DNA of 64,000 nt. It comes from Neobacillus drentensis. Lineage in GTDB: Bacteria > Bacillota > Bacilli > Bacillales > Cytobacillaceae. The notes beneath the pieces were generated by a model. The model saw only the letters and a list, made by a program, of their open reading frames with translations. It ran no database searches and was not told where the DNA came from. The DNA lies in contig NZ_CP091110.1 of NCBI RefSeq assembly GCF_021560175.1, forward strand, positions 543,501-607,500. The letters are read 5' to 3'. Each line of letters starts with the position of its first letter. Position 1 is the stretch's first letter. Below, in pieces: positions 1 through 12,354 of the stretch. The translations under genes were made by a program, and so were the position numbers.

Positions 1-1
1 A

Positions 2-1015
2 CTTGCCGTTTATTACGCAAATTTCCGAGATGCCTATAAAAATGGCAAAATGCGTGACGGAAATATGGAACCAACTTCTCTTAGGGAAGATTATCATAAT
101 TTAATTTCACAAGGTTATCCATATGTCATTAGTGGACCTTCACTGTTTATTTTAATCTTCGCAGTTGTCTTTCCGATTTTATTCAGTTTTGCTCTAGCTT
201 TTACGAATTATGATTTATACCATTCACCACCTGCGCACTTAGCTGATTGGGTTGGTTTAAACACTTTTAAGCAAATATTTACCGTAGATATTTGGCGTTC
301 CACATTTTTTGATGTTTTAAGCTGGACCGTCATCTGGACGCTAGTTGCTTCAACTGTTCAAGTAGCTCTTGGTATTTTCTTGGCAGTCCTAGTAAATCAA
401 AAGGACCTTAAATTTAAAAGGCTTTATCGTACGATCTTAGTTTTACCTTGGGCAGTACCAGGGTTTGTTACGATTTTAATCTTTGCTGGTCTGTTTAACG
501 ACAGCTTTGGGGCAATTAATAACACGATTTTAGCAGCGTTTGGAATCGATCCAATTCCTTGGATGACCGATGCGGGCTGGTCCAAATTAGCGCTTATTCT
601 GATGCAGGGCTGGCTTGGATTCCCTTATATTTTTATCGTGACAACAGGCGTTCTTCAGTCGATTCCTGATGATCTTTATGAAGCAGCCACAATTGATGGA
701 GCTTCCATCTTTGCGAAATTTAGACATATCACTATGCCAATGATTCTACTTGCAATGGCACCAATTATTATTACTCAATATACGTTTAACTTTAATAACT
801 TCAACATTATTTATCTGTTTAACGGCGGCGGACCAGCTGTTCCGGGATCAAATGCCGGCGGCACCGATATATTAGTATCTTGGATTTACAAATTGACCAT
901 GCAATCAAGTCAATACTCACTTGCAGCAGCCTTAACTATTTTATTATCTGTATTTGTCATTGCGATTGCTTTATGGCAGTTCAGAAGAACAAATTCATTT
1001 AAGGAGGGGGCTTAA
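2..1015 (+). CDS. ganP: galacto-oligosaccharide ABC transporter permease GanP/MalF type (5' partial)
   Basis: This is an inner-membrane permease of a MalF-type carbohydrate ABC importer. The reading frame is open back to the window edge, with no stop before the first ATG at position 50, so the true start lies outside; GanP/MalF proteins are usually about 100 residues longer at the N-terminus. Several hydrophobic segments are visible, and the cytoplasmic EAA loop that contacts the ATPase reads EAATIDGAS near nt 680. It is followed after two bases by ganQ and then by a GH42 beta-galactosidase, as in the Bacillus gan operon for galactan fragments. The binding protein and ATPase are not in view; a shared MsmX-type ATPase elsewhere is usual for this family. 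The substrate is inferred from context. Confidence 0.88.
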   Translation, partial: LAVYYANFRDAYKNGKMRDGNMEPTSLREDYHNLISQGYPYVISGPSLFILIFAVVFPILFSFALAFTNYDLYHSPPAHLADWVGLNTFKQIFTVDIWRSTFFDVLSWTVIWTLVASTVQVALGIFLAVLVNQKDLKFKRLYRTILVLPWAVPGFVTILIFAGLFNDSFGAINNTILAAFGIDPIPWMTDAGWSKLALILMQGWLGFPYIFIVTTGVLQSIPDDLYEAATIDGASIFAKFRHITMPMILLAMAPIIITQYTFNFNNFNIIYLFNGGGPAVPGSNAGGTDILVSWIYKLTMQSSQYSLAAALTILLSVFVIAIALWQFRRTNSFKEGA

Positions 1016-1017
1016 TA

Positions 1018-1869
1018 ATGCTGACAGGAATGAAGAGCAATCGATTCTTTCGTCTCCTTAGTTCACATGTCATCTTAATTCTAATGGCGGTAATTATTAT
1101 TTACCCCTTACTTTGGACAGTAGGGGCAAGTTTTAATCCTGGTAACAGTTTAGTTAGTAATTCAATTATCCCTAAAAATCCAACCTTGGATCATTATAAA
1201 GAATTGTTTGCTGGAAAAGAAAGTCTGCAATATGGACGCTGGTATTTGAACTCTCTTAAAATCAGTATTTTTACGATGATCGGTTCGGTTATCAGCGTGT
1301 CCTTTACGGCTTATGCCTTTTCGCGTTTCCGCTTTAAAGGAAGAAAGAATGCCCTAACTTTGTTTTTGCTGCTACAGATGATTCCGCAATTTTCAGCGCT
1401 AATTGCTCTGTTCGTACTAGCACAGCTTCTTGGTATGATGAACAGCCACTGGCTGTTAATCCTTCTGTATATTGGCGGTACGATTCCAATGAATACCTAT
1501 TTGATGAAAGGGTATATGGATTCCATTCCGATGGATCTAGATGAAAGTGCCAAAATCGATGGTGCAAGCAATACAAGAATCTTCTTGCAAATTATCATGC
1601 CACTATCAAGACCAATGCTAGCGGTCGTTGCGATGAATGGATTTACGGGACCACTTGGGGATTTCGTTATGTCCTCAACCATCTTGAGAACACCTGAATC
1701 CTACACATTGCCAATTGGACTATACAATTTAGTCAATGAAGTAATGGGGGCAAGTTACACAACCTTTGCTGCAGGGGCTATTCTCATCAGTATACCAATT
1801 GCTGTCGCCTTCCTGTTATTGCAAAAGCACTTTGTTTCAGGCTTAACGGCTGGTGGAACAAAAGGTTAA
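1018..1869 (+). CDS. ganQ: galacto-oligosaccharide ABC transporter permease GanQ/MalG type
   Basis: This is the second membrane subunit of the sugar importer, 283 residues, the normal length for MalG-type permeases. About six hydrophobic helices are visible, with a conserved EAA-like loop (DESAKIDGAS) near nt 1540. The ribosome binding site AAGGAGGGGG lies inside the end of ganP, so the two are translationally coupled. In Bacillus gan operons GanP and GanQ form the channel for beta-1,4-galacto-oligosaccharides released by the secreted endo-galactanase. The neighbouring GH42 and GH53 genes support that role here, but the sequence alone does not prove substrate specificity. Confidence 0.9.
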   Translation: MLTGMKSNRFFRLLSSHVILILMAVIIIYPLLWTVGASFNPGNSLVSNSIIPKNPTLDHYKELFAGKESLQYGRWYLNSLKISIFTMIGSVISVSFTAYAFSRFRFKGRKNALTLFLLLQMIPQFSALIALFVLAQLLGMMNSHWLLILLYIGGTIPMNTYLMKGYMDSIPMDLDESAKIDGASNTRIFLQIIMPLSRPMLAVVAMNGFTGPLGDFVMSSTILRTPESYTLPIGLYNLVNEVMGASYTTFAAGAILISIPIAVAFLLLQKHFVSGLTAGGTKG

Positions 1870-1909
1870 TGGAACAACATGAATTGATAAATGGTAGAAG
1901 GAGATTATT

Positions 1910-3982
1910 ATGAAAAATCATGAAAAGACCTATACAACGAAAGCAAACTTCATGCTTCATGGTGGAGACTATAACCCGGATCAATGGTTAGATCGGCCTG
2001 ATATTTTAGCAGACGATATCAAATTAATGCAGCTTGCACATACAAATACGTTCTCTGTCGGCATCTTTGCTTGGGCAGCGTTGGAGCCGGAAGAGGGAGT
2101 TTACAACTTTGAGTGGTTAGATGAGATTTTCAACAACATTCATGGTATGGACGGACGGGTTATTTTAGCTACTCCAAGCGGGGCACGTCCTGCATGGATG
2201 TCACAAAAATATCCAGAAGTTCTGCGTGTAAATGGTGCGCGGGTAAAGCAATTGCATGGAGGAAGACATAATCATTGTTTTACTTCAGAGGTTTATCGTG
2301 AAAAAACACAGAAGATCAATCGATTGCTCGCAGAACGATACGGAAACCACCCAGCTTTATTAATGTGGCATATTTCTAACGAGTACGGCGGTGAATGTCA
2401 TTGTGAAAAGTGTCAGCATGCTTTTAGAAGCTGGCTTAAAGAAAAATACGATAACGATCTTAAAGCACTGAATGATGCTTGGTGGGGGCCGTTTTGGAGT
2501 CATACCTTTACGGATTGGTCACAAATTGAATCGCCATCACCAATCGGAGAAAATATGGTTCACGGCTTAAACCTTGATTGGCGCCGGTTTGTTACGGACC
2601 AAACGATTTCATTCTTTGAAAATGAGATTGTTCCGATAAAAGAATTGACACCAGATATTCCGATTACCACAAACTTTATGGCAGATACGCATGAACTTAT
2701 TCCATTCCAGGCCTTGGACTATAGCAAGTTTGCGAAACATCTCGATGTGATTAGCTGGGATGCCTACCCTGCATGGCACAATGACTGGGAAAGCACCGCT
2801 GATTTAGCGATGAAGGTTGGCTTTATCGATGACCTATACCGCAGTTTAAAACAACAGCCATTTTTATTAATGGAATCTACCCCAAGCGCTGTCAATTGGC
2901 ATACTGTCAATAAAGCAAAACGCCCGGGAATGCACCTGCTTGCGTCAATGCAAATGGTTGCCCATGGATCTGATAGCGTGATGTATTTCCAATGGCGGAA
3001 ATCGCGCGGATCGTCGGAAAAGTTCCATGGTGCGGTTGTTGACCATGACAATAGTTCGGAAAACCGTGTGTTTAAAGAAGTAGCGCTGGTTGGTCAAACA
3101 TTAGAAAAGCTGTCTGATGTGGTTGGAACCAATCGTCCGGCTGATGTGGCAATCCTGTATGATTGGGAAAGCAACTGGGCTTTAAATGATGCCCAAGGGT
3201 TTGGATTGGAGACCAAGCGTTATCCACAAACATTACAACAGCATTATAAGACCTTCTGGGAAAAAGATATCCCTGTTGATGTGATTACGAAAGAACAAGA
3301 TTTTTCTTCCTATAAACTTTTGATTGTTCCGATGCTTTATTTAGTAAGTGAAGAAACCATTGCCCGATTAAAGACATTTGTTGCAAATGGCGGCAGATTA
3401 GTTATGACCTATATCAGTGGACTTGTTAATGAACATGATCTAACGTATTTGGGCGGCTGGCACAAAGATTTGCAAGAGATGTTTGGGATGAAGCCGGTTG
3501 AAACCGATACATTATATCCAAGCGATAAAAACTATGTAAGCTATCGCAATCAGTCATATGAACTGAAAGACTATGCTACTGTTATTGAGCTAGCTGCTGC
3601 AAAGACAGAGGGTCAATATGAACAAGACTTTTATGCCAATACTCCAGCGGTAACGAGCCATGAATATGAAAAAGGAAAAACCTACTATATTGGCGGTCGG
3701 TTAGAAGATGCCTTCCATCGTGAATTTTACCAGGAATTAATCAATGAATTAGCACTTCAGCCAGTTGTTTCTGTAAAACATGAAATGGGTGTTTCGGTGC
3801 AAGTTAGACAAGCGCCTGAACAAGATTATATCTTTATCATGAATTTTACCGAAGAAAAGCAGCCGATCGTCATTGAGGATCATCTAAAAGATTTAGTTAC
3901 CAGTGCTGAGCTGACGGGTGAGTTTACATTGGAAAAATATGAGGTTCGTATTTTAGAAAAAGCTAGAAATCATACTAGGTGA
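1910..3982 (+). CDS. ganA: GH42 beta-galactosidase GanA
   Basis: Intracellular beta-galactosidase of family GH42, 690 residues and no signal peptide. The TIM-barrel domain covers about residues 1-395. The acid/base is Glu158 (WHISNEYGG) and the nucleophile Glu322 (LLMEST). Cysteines in GECHCEKC just after the acid/base match the structural zinc cluster of many GH42 enzymes. A trimerisation domain (about 400-610) and a short C-terminal beta domain follow. It most likely hydrolyses galacto-oligosaccharides imported by GanPQ to galactose, which the galKTM genes downstream then process. A strong RBS (AAGGAGATT) sits 40 bases after ganQ, consistent with one operon. Confidence 0.95.
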   Translation: MKNHEKTYTTKANFMLHGGDYNPDQWLDRPDILADDIKLMQLAHTNTFSVGIFAWAALEPEEGVYNFEWLDEIFNNIHGMDGRVILATPSGARPAWMSQKYPEVLRVNGARVKQLHGGRHNHCFTSEVYREKTQKINRLLAERYGNHPALLMWHISNEYGGECHCEKCQHAFRSWLKEKYDNDLKALNDAWWGPFWSHTFTDWSQIESPSPIGENMVHGLNLDWRRFVTDQTISFFENEIVPIKELTPDIPITTNFMADTHELIPFQALDYSKFAKHLDVISWDAYPAWHNDWESTADLAMKVGFIDDLYRSLKQQPFLLMESTPSAVNWHTVNKAKRPGMHLLASMQMVAHGSDSVMYFQWRKSRGSSEKFHGAVVDHDNSSENRVFKEVALVGQTLEKLSDVVGTNRPADVAILYDWESNWALNDAQGFGLETKRYPQTLQQHYKTFWEKDIPVDVITKEQDFSSYKLLIVPMLYLVSEETIARLKTFVANGGRLVMTYISGLVNEHDLTYLGGWHKDLQEMFGMKPVETDTLYPSDKNYVSYRNQSYELKDYATVIELAAAKTEGQYEQDFYANTPAVTSHEYEKGKTYYIGGRLEDAFHREFYQELINELALQPVVSVKHEMGVSVQVRQAPEQDYIFIMNFTEEKQPIVIEDHLKDLVTSAELTGEFTLEKYEVRILEKARNHTR

Positions 3983-4019
3983 TGATGAGCCGGGTTCTTC
4001 CCGCTCAGATTTATCCTAA

Positions 4020-4062
4020 CTGTAGAAAACATCCATTCTGATCGTGTGAGTGGATGTCTTTT
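4020..4062 (+). terminator. putative terminator after ganA
   Basis: The hairpin arms ACATCCA and TGGATGT are separated by 15 bases and followed by CTTTT. It separates the gan operon from the galactanase gene, which has its own control region. The U-run is short, so termination may be partial. Confidence 0.55.
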
Positions 4063-4089
4063 CTGTAGTTTGATAGTTTTACAATCTAT

Positions 4090-4128
4090 TGGAACCGCTT
4101 CCTTGATGATTTAGCAATAGTGTTGCTA
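4090..4128 (+). promoter_or_regulatory. cre-like CcpA site and inverted repeat upstream of the galactanase gene
   Basis: TGGAACCGCTTCCT (4090-4103) matches 13 of 14 positions of the cre consensus TGNAANCGNWNNCA. Nine bases later TAGCAA and TTGCTA (4112-4117, 4123-4128) form a 6-base inverted repeat that could be a repressor site. This suggests catabolite repression of the secreted galactanase. Both assignments rest on motif matching only. Confidence 0.5.
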
Positions 4129-4137
4129 TTTTCATAA

Positions 4138-7236
<3,099 letters not shown>

Positions 7237-7298
7237 GGTATTCTTCCAGTTTAAACGGATCGTATGTGGTTAAGAAACAACTTAACAAGTGAATAAAT

Positions 7299-7345
7299 AA
7301 AAAAACGGCGCATGAAGGTAACGGTTCATGCGCCGTTTTTTTATT
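7299..7345 (+). terminator. strong terminator after the galactanase
   Basis: The arms ACGGCGCATGAA and TTCATGCGCCGT are separated by 8 bases and followed by a T-rich tract, a textbook intrinsic terminator that isolates the galactanase from the gal genes. Confidence 0.92.
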
Positions 7346-7374
7346 TTTAGTAATATTTTAGTAAAAATTATTGA

Positions 7375-7402
7375 TTTATTTTACTTTGGTAAGTAAAATA
7401 AA
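7375..7402 (+). promoter_or_regulatory. long perfect palindrome upstream of galK, candidate operator
   Basis: TTTATTTTACTT and AAGTAAAATAAA are perfect 12-base arms around TGGT. It lies about 60 bases before the galK start and downstream of the preceding terminator, in promoter position. The LacI-type regulator at the end of the same gene run is the natural candidate ligand-responsive repressor, although the centre lacks the CG typical of many LacI operators. Confidence 0.5.
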
Positions 7403-7464
7403 AGGTAAGAATCGTAGTAAGTTTTAAGGAAATGAAAAGGATTACATGGATGGAGGAAGATAAA

Positions 7465-8628
7465 ATGACAATCTCAACACTTGATTCTATATTCCAAACT
7501 ATTTTTAATAAGGCACCGGAAAAATCATTCTTTGCACCAGGGCGGATTAATTTGATTGGTGAACATACCGACTATAATGGCGGCCATGTTTTTCCATGTG
7601 CGATTACGTACGGGACCTATGCGGTTGCCAAAAGGCGGGATGACCAGCTTGTTCGTTTCTATTCAGTTAACTTTCCAGACAAAGGTGTCATTGAATTTAC
7701 GTTAGAACAACTCGAATACAATAAAGATCACAATTGGGCTAACTATCCAAAGGGAATGCTTCGGTACATTTCAGAGGCGGGATATCAAATTCCAACTGGC
7801 TTTGAGTGTGTGATTGAAGGAAATATCCCGAATGGTGCTGGTTTATCATCATCTGCTTCAATTGAGTTGTTAACAGGAGTTCTTGTCGCAGGACTGTTTG
7901 GTTTAGAGATTCCTCGTCTTGATCTGATTAAAATTGGCAAGCAGGTTGAAAATCAGTTTATTGGTGTTAATAGTGGAATTATGGACCAGTTTGCAATTGG
8001 TATGGGCAAGAAGGATGCAGGGATTTTACTTGATTGCCAGACCCTGAAATACGAATACGCACCGATTCAGTTAGAAAATCACAAAATTATCATTATGAAT
8101 ACCAACAAGCGCCGGGAGTTAGCAGACTCAAAATACAATGAGCGCCGAGGCGAATGTGAAGAAGCGTTAAAACAGTTGCAGCAAAAGCTTCCAATTGAAG
8201 CGCTTGGACAGCTTTCCGAAGCGGAATTTGATGAAAATCAGTTTTTAATTACCAATGAAATTGTTCGGAAACGGGCAAAGCATGCGGTCTATGAAAATAT
8301 TAGAACCTTGCGTGCGCTCGAAGAACTAAAGGCTGGAAACTTAGAGACTTTCGGTCAATTGATTAACCAATCACATATCTCGTTGAGAGACGATTATGAA
8401 GTAACAGGGATTGAACTTGACAGTTTAGTAGAAGCAGCTTGGAAACAACCGGGTGTCCTCGGGGCACGGATGACTGGAGCAGGCTTTGGCGGCTGTGCGA
8501 TTGCCATTGTTGAAAATGAACAGGTAGAAAGCTTTATTGCAAATGTGGGAGCGGCATATGCTGACAAGATTGGATATGATGCAGATTTTTATGTAGCTAG
8601 CATTGGTGATGGAGCAAAAGAACTATAA
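7465..8628 (+). CDS. galK: galactokinase
   Basis: Cytoplasmic galactokinase: ATP plus galactose to galactose-1-phosphate, first committed step of the Leloir pathway. It is 387 residues from the ATG at 7465, chosen because GGAGGAAG sits 8 bases upstream; an ATG at 7432 would add 11 residues with a poor RBS. Family landmarks are all present: the galactose-binding signature GRINLIGEHTDYNGG near the N-terminus, the GHMP-kinase phosphate loop GLSSSAS and the C-terminal motif GARMTGAGFGGC. It starts a galK-galT-galM-regulator run after a strong terminator and palindrome, so it is probably transcribed separately from the gan genes. It phosphorylates galactose made by GanA, the GH36 enzyme or taken up by MglBAC. 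Confidence 0.97.
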   Translation: MTISTLDSIFQTIFNKAPEKSFFAPGRINLIGEHTDYNGGHVFPCAITYGTYAVAKRRDDQLVRFYSVNFPDKGVIEFTLEQLEYNKDHNWANYPKGMLRYISEAGYQIPTGFECVIEGNIPNGAGLSSSASIELLTGVLVAGLFGLEIPRLDLIKIGKQVENQFIGVNSGIMDQFAIGMGKKDAGILLDCQTLKYEYAPIQLENHKIIIMNTNKRRELADSKYNERRGECEEALKQLQQKLPIEALGQLSEAEFDENQFLITNEIVRKRAKHAVYENIRTLRALEELKAGNLETFGQLINQSHISLRDDYEVTGIELDSLVEAAWKQPGVLGARMTGAGFGGCAIAIVENEQVESFIANVGAAYADKIGYDADFYVASIGDGAKEL

Positions 8629-8693
8629 TAGTAAAGGCTTGGAACGAGCAGGAGCATCAACCAAAAGTTATCAAATTTAGGTGGGGATCAATT

Positions 8694-10175
8694 ATGATTT
8701 TTCAATTAGTCCAGCAATTAGTTGAACAGGCGCTTGCTACTCAATTAATTGAGCGTGAAGACGAAATATATGCAAGAAACCAAGTACTCGCACTGCTGCA
8801 ATTAGAGGAGTATAAGGAAGTTGAACTGGAGGAAAATATCCTAGAGATTCCTGACTTACTTGAAAAGATCGTTGATTATGCAGTGGAGCAGGGAATCGTT
8901 GAAGATATCTTTGATCGTAAGGATATTTTTTCAAGTAACATGATGAATTGCTTTATCGCCCGGCCATCGAGTGTGAACACTCAGTTTTATGAAAAGTATC
9001 TAGAAAATCCCAAGCAGGCGACGGAATACTTTTATAAGTTAAGTAAAAACAGTAATTACATTCAGATGAAGCGAATCCGCCAAAATATTGAATACAAGGC
9101 TAAGACAGAATATGGTGAGTTAGACATTACCATTAATCTATCAAAGCCGGAGAAGGATCCAAAAAGTATTGCAGCCGAGAAGCTGGCGAAAAAGTCCAGC
9201 TATCCTAAATGTTTGCTTTGTATCGAAAACGAAGGGTATGCTGGAAGAATCGGCCACCCTGCTCGTTCGAACCATCGGATGATTCGAGTGAATTTAACGG
9301 ATGAGAATTGGTATTTACAATACTCGCCATACGTCTATTATAATGAACATTGCATTGTGTTAGCGGAAAACCATACGGACATGAAGATCAGTCCTCTCAC
9401 GTTTAAACGGCTTTTGGAGTTTGTTGAGCAATTCCCTCATTATTTCTTAGGATCTAATGCGGATCTTCCGATTGTTGGGGGCTCTATTTTATCTCATGAG
9501 CATTATCAAGGCGGAAACTATCAATTTGCGATGGCCAAGGCAGGTGTTGATTGGAGATTTACCATCGACGGATTTCCGAATGTGGAAGGTTCAATTGTTA
9601 AATGGCCAATGTCGGTGATCCGTTTACGGTCAGCAGATACCCGTTCATTGGTGGAAGCTGGAGCCCATATTTTTGAAAAATGGAAAGGCTACAGTGATGA
9701 AGCTCTTGATATTTTAGCCTGGACGGATGAAACACCGCATAATACAATTACCCCGATTGCCCGTAAAAATGGTGAGTTGTTTGAGCTAGATTTGGTTCTT
9801 CGTAATAACCGGACGAATGAAGAACATCCACTAGGCATTTTCCACCCGCATGCAGATGTTCATCATATCAAGAAGGAAAACATTGGGCTGATTGAAGTAA
9901 TGGGATTGGCTGTCCTCCCTGCGCGCCTTAAGGGAGAACTGGAAGAGGTAGAAAACTTCCTGCTTGGTAAAACGGATACGGTGGCTGACTATCATCATGA
10001 TTGGGCAATTGAATTAAAGGACCGTTATGGAACGTCTGTTGACGAAACCAATGTGGAAACGCTGGTAAGAATAGAAACAGGCAAAAAGTTTTTACGAGTA
10101 TTAGAAGATGCGGGTGTGTTTAAGCGGAATGAAAAGGGAGAGGCAGGATTCCGCCGCTTTATCGATACATTATAA
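8694..10175 (+). CDS. galT: UDP-glucose--hexose-1-phosphate uridylyltransferase (GalT2 class)
   Basis: Converts galactose-1-phosphate and UDP-glucose to glucose-1-phosphate and UDP-galactose. At 493 residues it belongs to the long Firmicute GalT class, unrelated in length to the ~350-residue E. coli form. Recognisable stretches are CLLCIENEGYAGR with the CxxC-type pair, the active-site region GGSILSHEHYQGG containing the HEH motif, and GIFHPHADVHHIK. A good RBS (GGTGGGGATC) precedes the ATG. It sits 65 bases after galK and 36 bases before galM. No galE is present in the window, so UDP-galactose 4-epimerase must be encoded elsewhere. Confidence 0.95.
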   Translation: MIFQLVQQLVEQALATQLIEREDEIYARNQVLALLQLEEYKEVELEENILEIPDLLEKIVDYAVEQGIVEDIFDRKDIFSSNMMNCFIARPSSVNTQFYEKYLENPKQATEYFYKLSKNSNYIQMKRIRQNIEYKAKTEYGELDITINLSKPEKDPKSIAAEKLAKKSSYPKCLLCIENEGYAGRIGHPARSNHRMIRVNLTDENWYLQYSPYVYYNEHCIVLAENHTDMKISPLTFKRLLEFVEQFPHYFLGSNADLPIVGGSILSHEHYQGGNYQFAMAKAGVDWRFTIDGFPNVEGSIVKWPMSVIRLRSADTRSLVEAGAHIFEKWKGYSDEALDILAWTDETPHNTITPIARKNGELFELDLVLRNNRTNEEHPLGIFHPHADVHHIKKENIGLIEVMGLAVLPARLKGELEEVENFLLGKTDTVADYHHDWAIELKDRYGTSVDETNVETLVRIETGKKFLRVLEDAGVFKRNEKGEAGFRRFIDTL

Positions 10176-10211
10176 TTTTTTCTATATTGAAAAAAAGGAA
10201 GTGGAATAGCA

Positions 10212-11270
10212 ATGAAAATGAGTGAGCAGCTTTTTGGCAATTATGCTGGAGCGGATGTGGTAGAGTACACGTTAAGCAATGATTCCGGCATGACCATCGC
10301 TTGTTTGAATTATGGCTGTGTGATTACGAAAGTCCTTGTTCCTGACCGGAATGGGAACGTAGAAAATGTAGTCCTAGGTTTTGATAACTTTGAAGATTAT
10401 CCAAAATGGTCACCGTTTTTCGGTGCTGTTTGCGGACGTGTGGCGGGAAGAATTAAAGGTGCAAGCTTTGAACTGGATGGAAACGAATATACGCTTGAAC
10501 AAAATGATGGTCTGAATCATCTTCATGGTGGTGTAAAAGGATTTGACTCAGTCATTTGGAAAACGGAAAAAATTGAGGCTGATGACGCTGTTGGTTTGGC
10601 ATTCTTTTATACTAGTCCAGATGGGGAAGAAGGCTACCCAGGAAATCTAGAAACAAAAGTAACCTACTTGTTAACAAATGAGAATGAACTGAAAGTAAGT
10701 TATGAAGCAAGAACAGACAAAAAAACCTTAGTTAACTTAACGAATCATTCCTATTTTAACTTAAGCGGAAATAATAAGCGGAATTGTTCGGAACATGTAC
10801 TCCAATTGGATAGTGACCGATACGTAGAATTGGCTTCGGATCTTATGCCCACAGGGGAGATGCCGGTGTCAGTGAATACACCGTTTGATTTTACTAACGG
10901 AAGAAAATTAAAGGATGGCATCGAGTCTTCCTTTCCGCAAAATGTCTTGGTTGGAAAAGGGTACGACCACCCGCTTGTTTTCTCAAAAGAAGGGGAAAAT
11001 CAGATTGTCCTAAGTGAGGAAGAGAGCGGACGGGTTCTTGAGATTACGACCGACCAGCCTTGCGTTGTTCTGTATACGTCCAATATGTTAGATGGGGATT
11101 TTGAGATTTCGGGTGTAAAGGCTGGAAACTATCTAGGTGTCTGCTTAGAGACCCAAGGGCTGCCAGATGCCATCCATCATTCGAACTTTCCATCCGTCAC
11201 TTTAAATCCAGAGGATGTATACCGTGCGGCGACCACGTATCGTTTCTTCAACAAGATGTTAGGTGATTGA
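10212..11270 (+). CDS. galM: aldose 1-epimerase (galactose mutarotase)
   Basis: Interconverts beta- and alpha-galactose so that GalK receives the alpha anomer. 352 residues, standard for GalM. The catalytic set is visible: LNHLHGG, the general acid histidine in TNHSYFNLSG and the catalytic base glutamate in CLETQG near the C-terminus. RBS AAGGAAGTGG lies 8 bases before the ATG. The third gene of the Leloir cluster, it is only 3 bases from the LacI-type regulator, implying co-transcription. Confidence 0.94.
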   Translation: MKMSEQLFGNYAGADVVEYTLSNDSGMTIACLNYGCVITKVLVPDRNGNVENVVLGFDNFEDYPKWSPFFGAVCGRVAGRIKGASFELDGNEYTLEQNDGLNHLHGGVKGFDSVIWKTEKIEADDAVGLAFFYTSPDGEEGYPGNLETKVTYLLTNENELKVSYEARTDKKTLVNLTNHSYFNLSGNNKRNCSEHVLQLDSDRYVELASDLMPTGEMPVSVNTPFDFTNGRKLKDGIESSFPQNVLVGKGYDHPLVFSKEGENQIVLSEEESGRVLEITTDQPCVVLYTSNMLDGDFEISGVKAGNYLGVCLETQGLPDAIHHSNFPSVTLNPEDVYRAATTYRFFNKMLGD

Positions 11271-12266
<996 letters not shown>

Positions 12267-12279
12267 TGAAGAATAAAAT

Positions 12280-12320
12280 AGGGGGAATTGTCCATCAAAG
12301 ATGGACGATTCCCCCTATTT
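12280..12320. terminator. bidirectional terminator between the regulator and the esterase
   Basis: AGGGGGAAT-GTCCAT and ATGGAC-ATTCCCCCT form a long stem with a 5-base loop, placed between two convergent genes. Immediately beyond lies one copy of the dispersed motif TGGTGCCTGTCACCA (12329-12345). Confidence 0.85.
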
Positions 12321-12328
12321 GTCTTTTA

Positions 12329-12345
12329 ATGGTGCCTGTCACCAT
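12329..12345. repeat. dispersed GGTGACAGGCACC-family repeat, copy 1
   Basis: ATGGTGCCTGTCACCAT is an interrupted palindrome found around 13 times in intergenic DNA of this window. Here it is a single unit 10 bases from the esterase stop codon. Confidence 0.7.
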
Positions 12346-12354
12346 TTAAACTGT

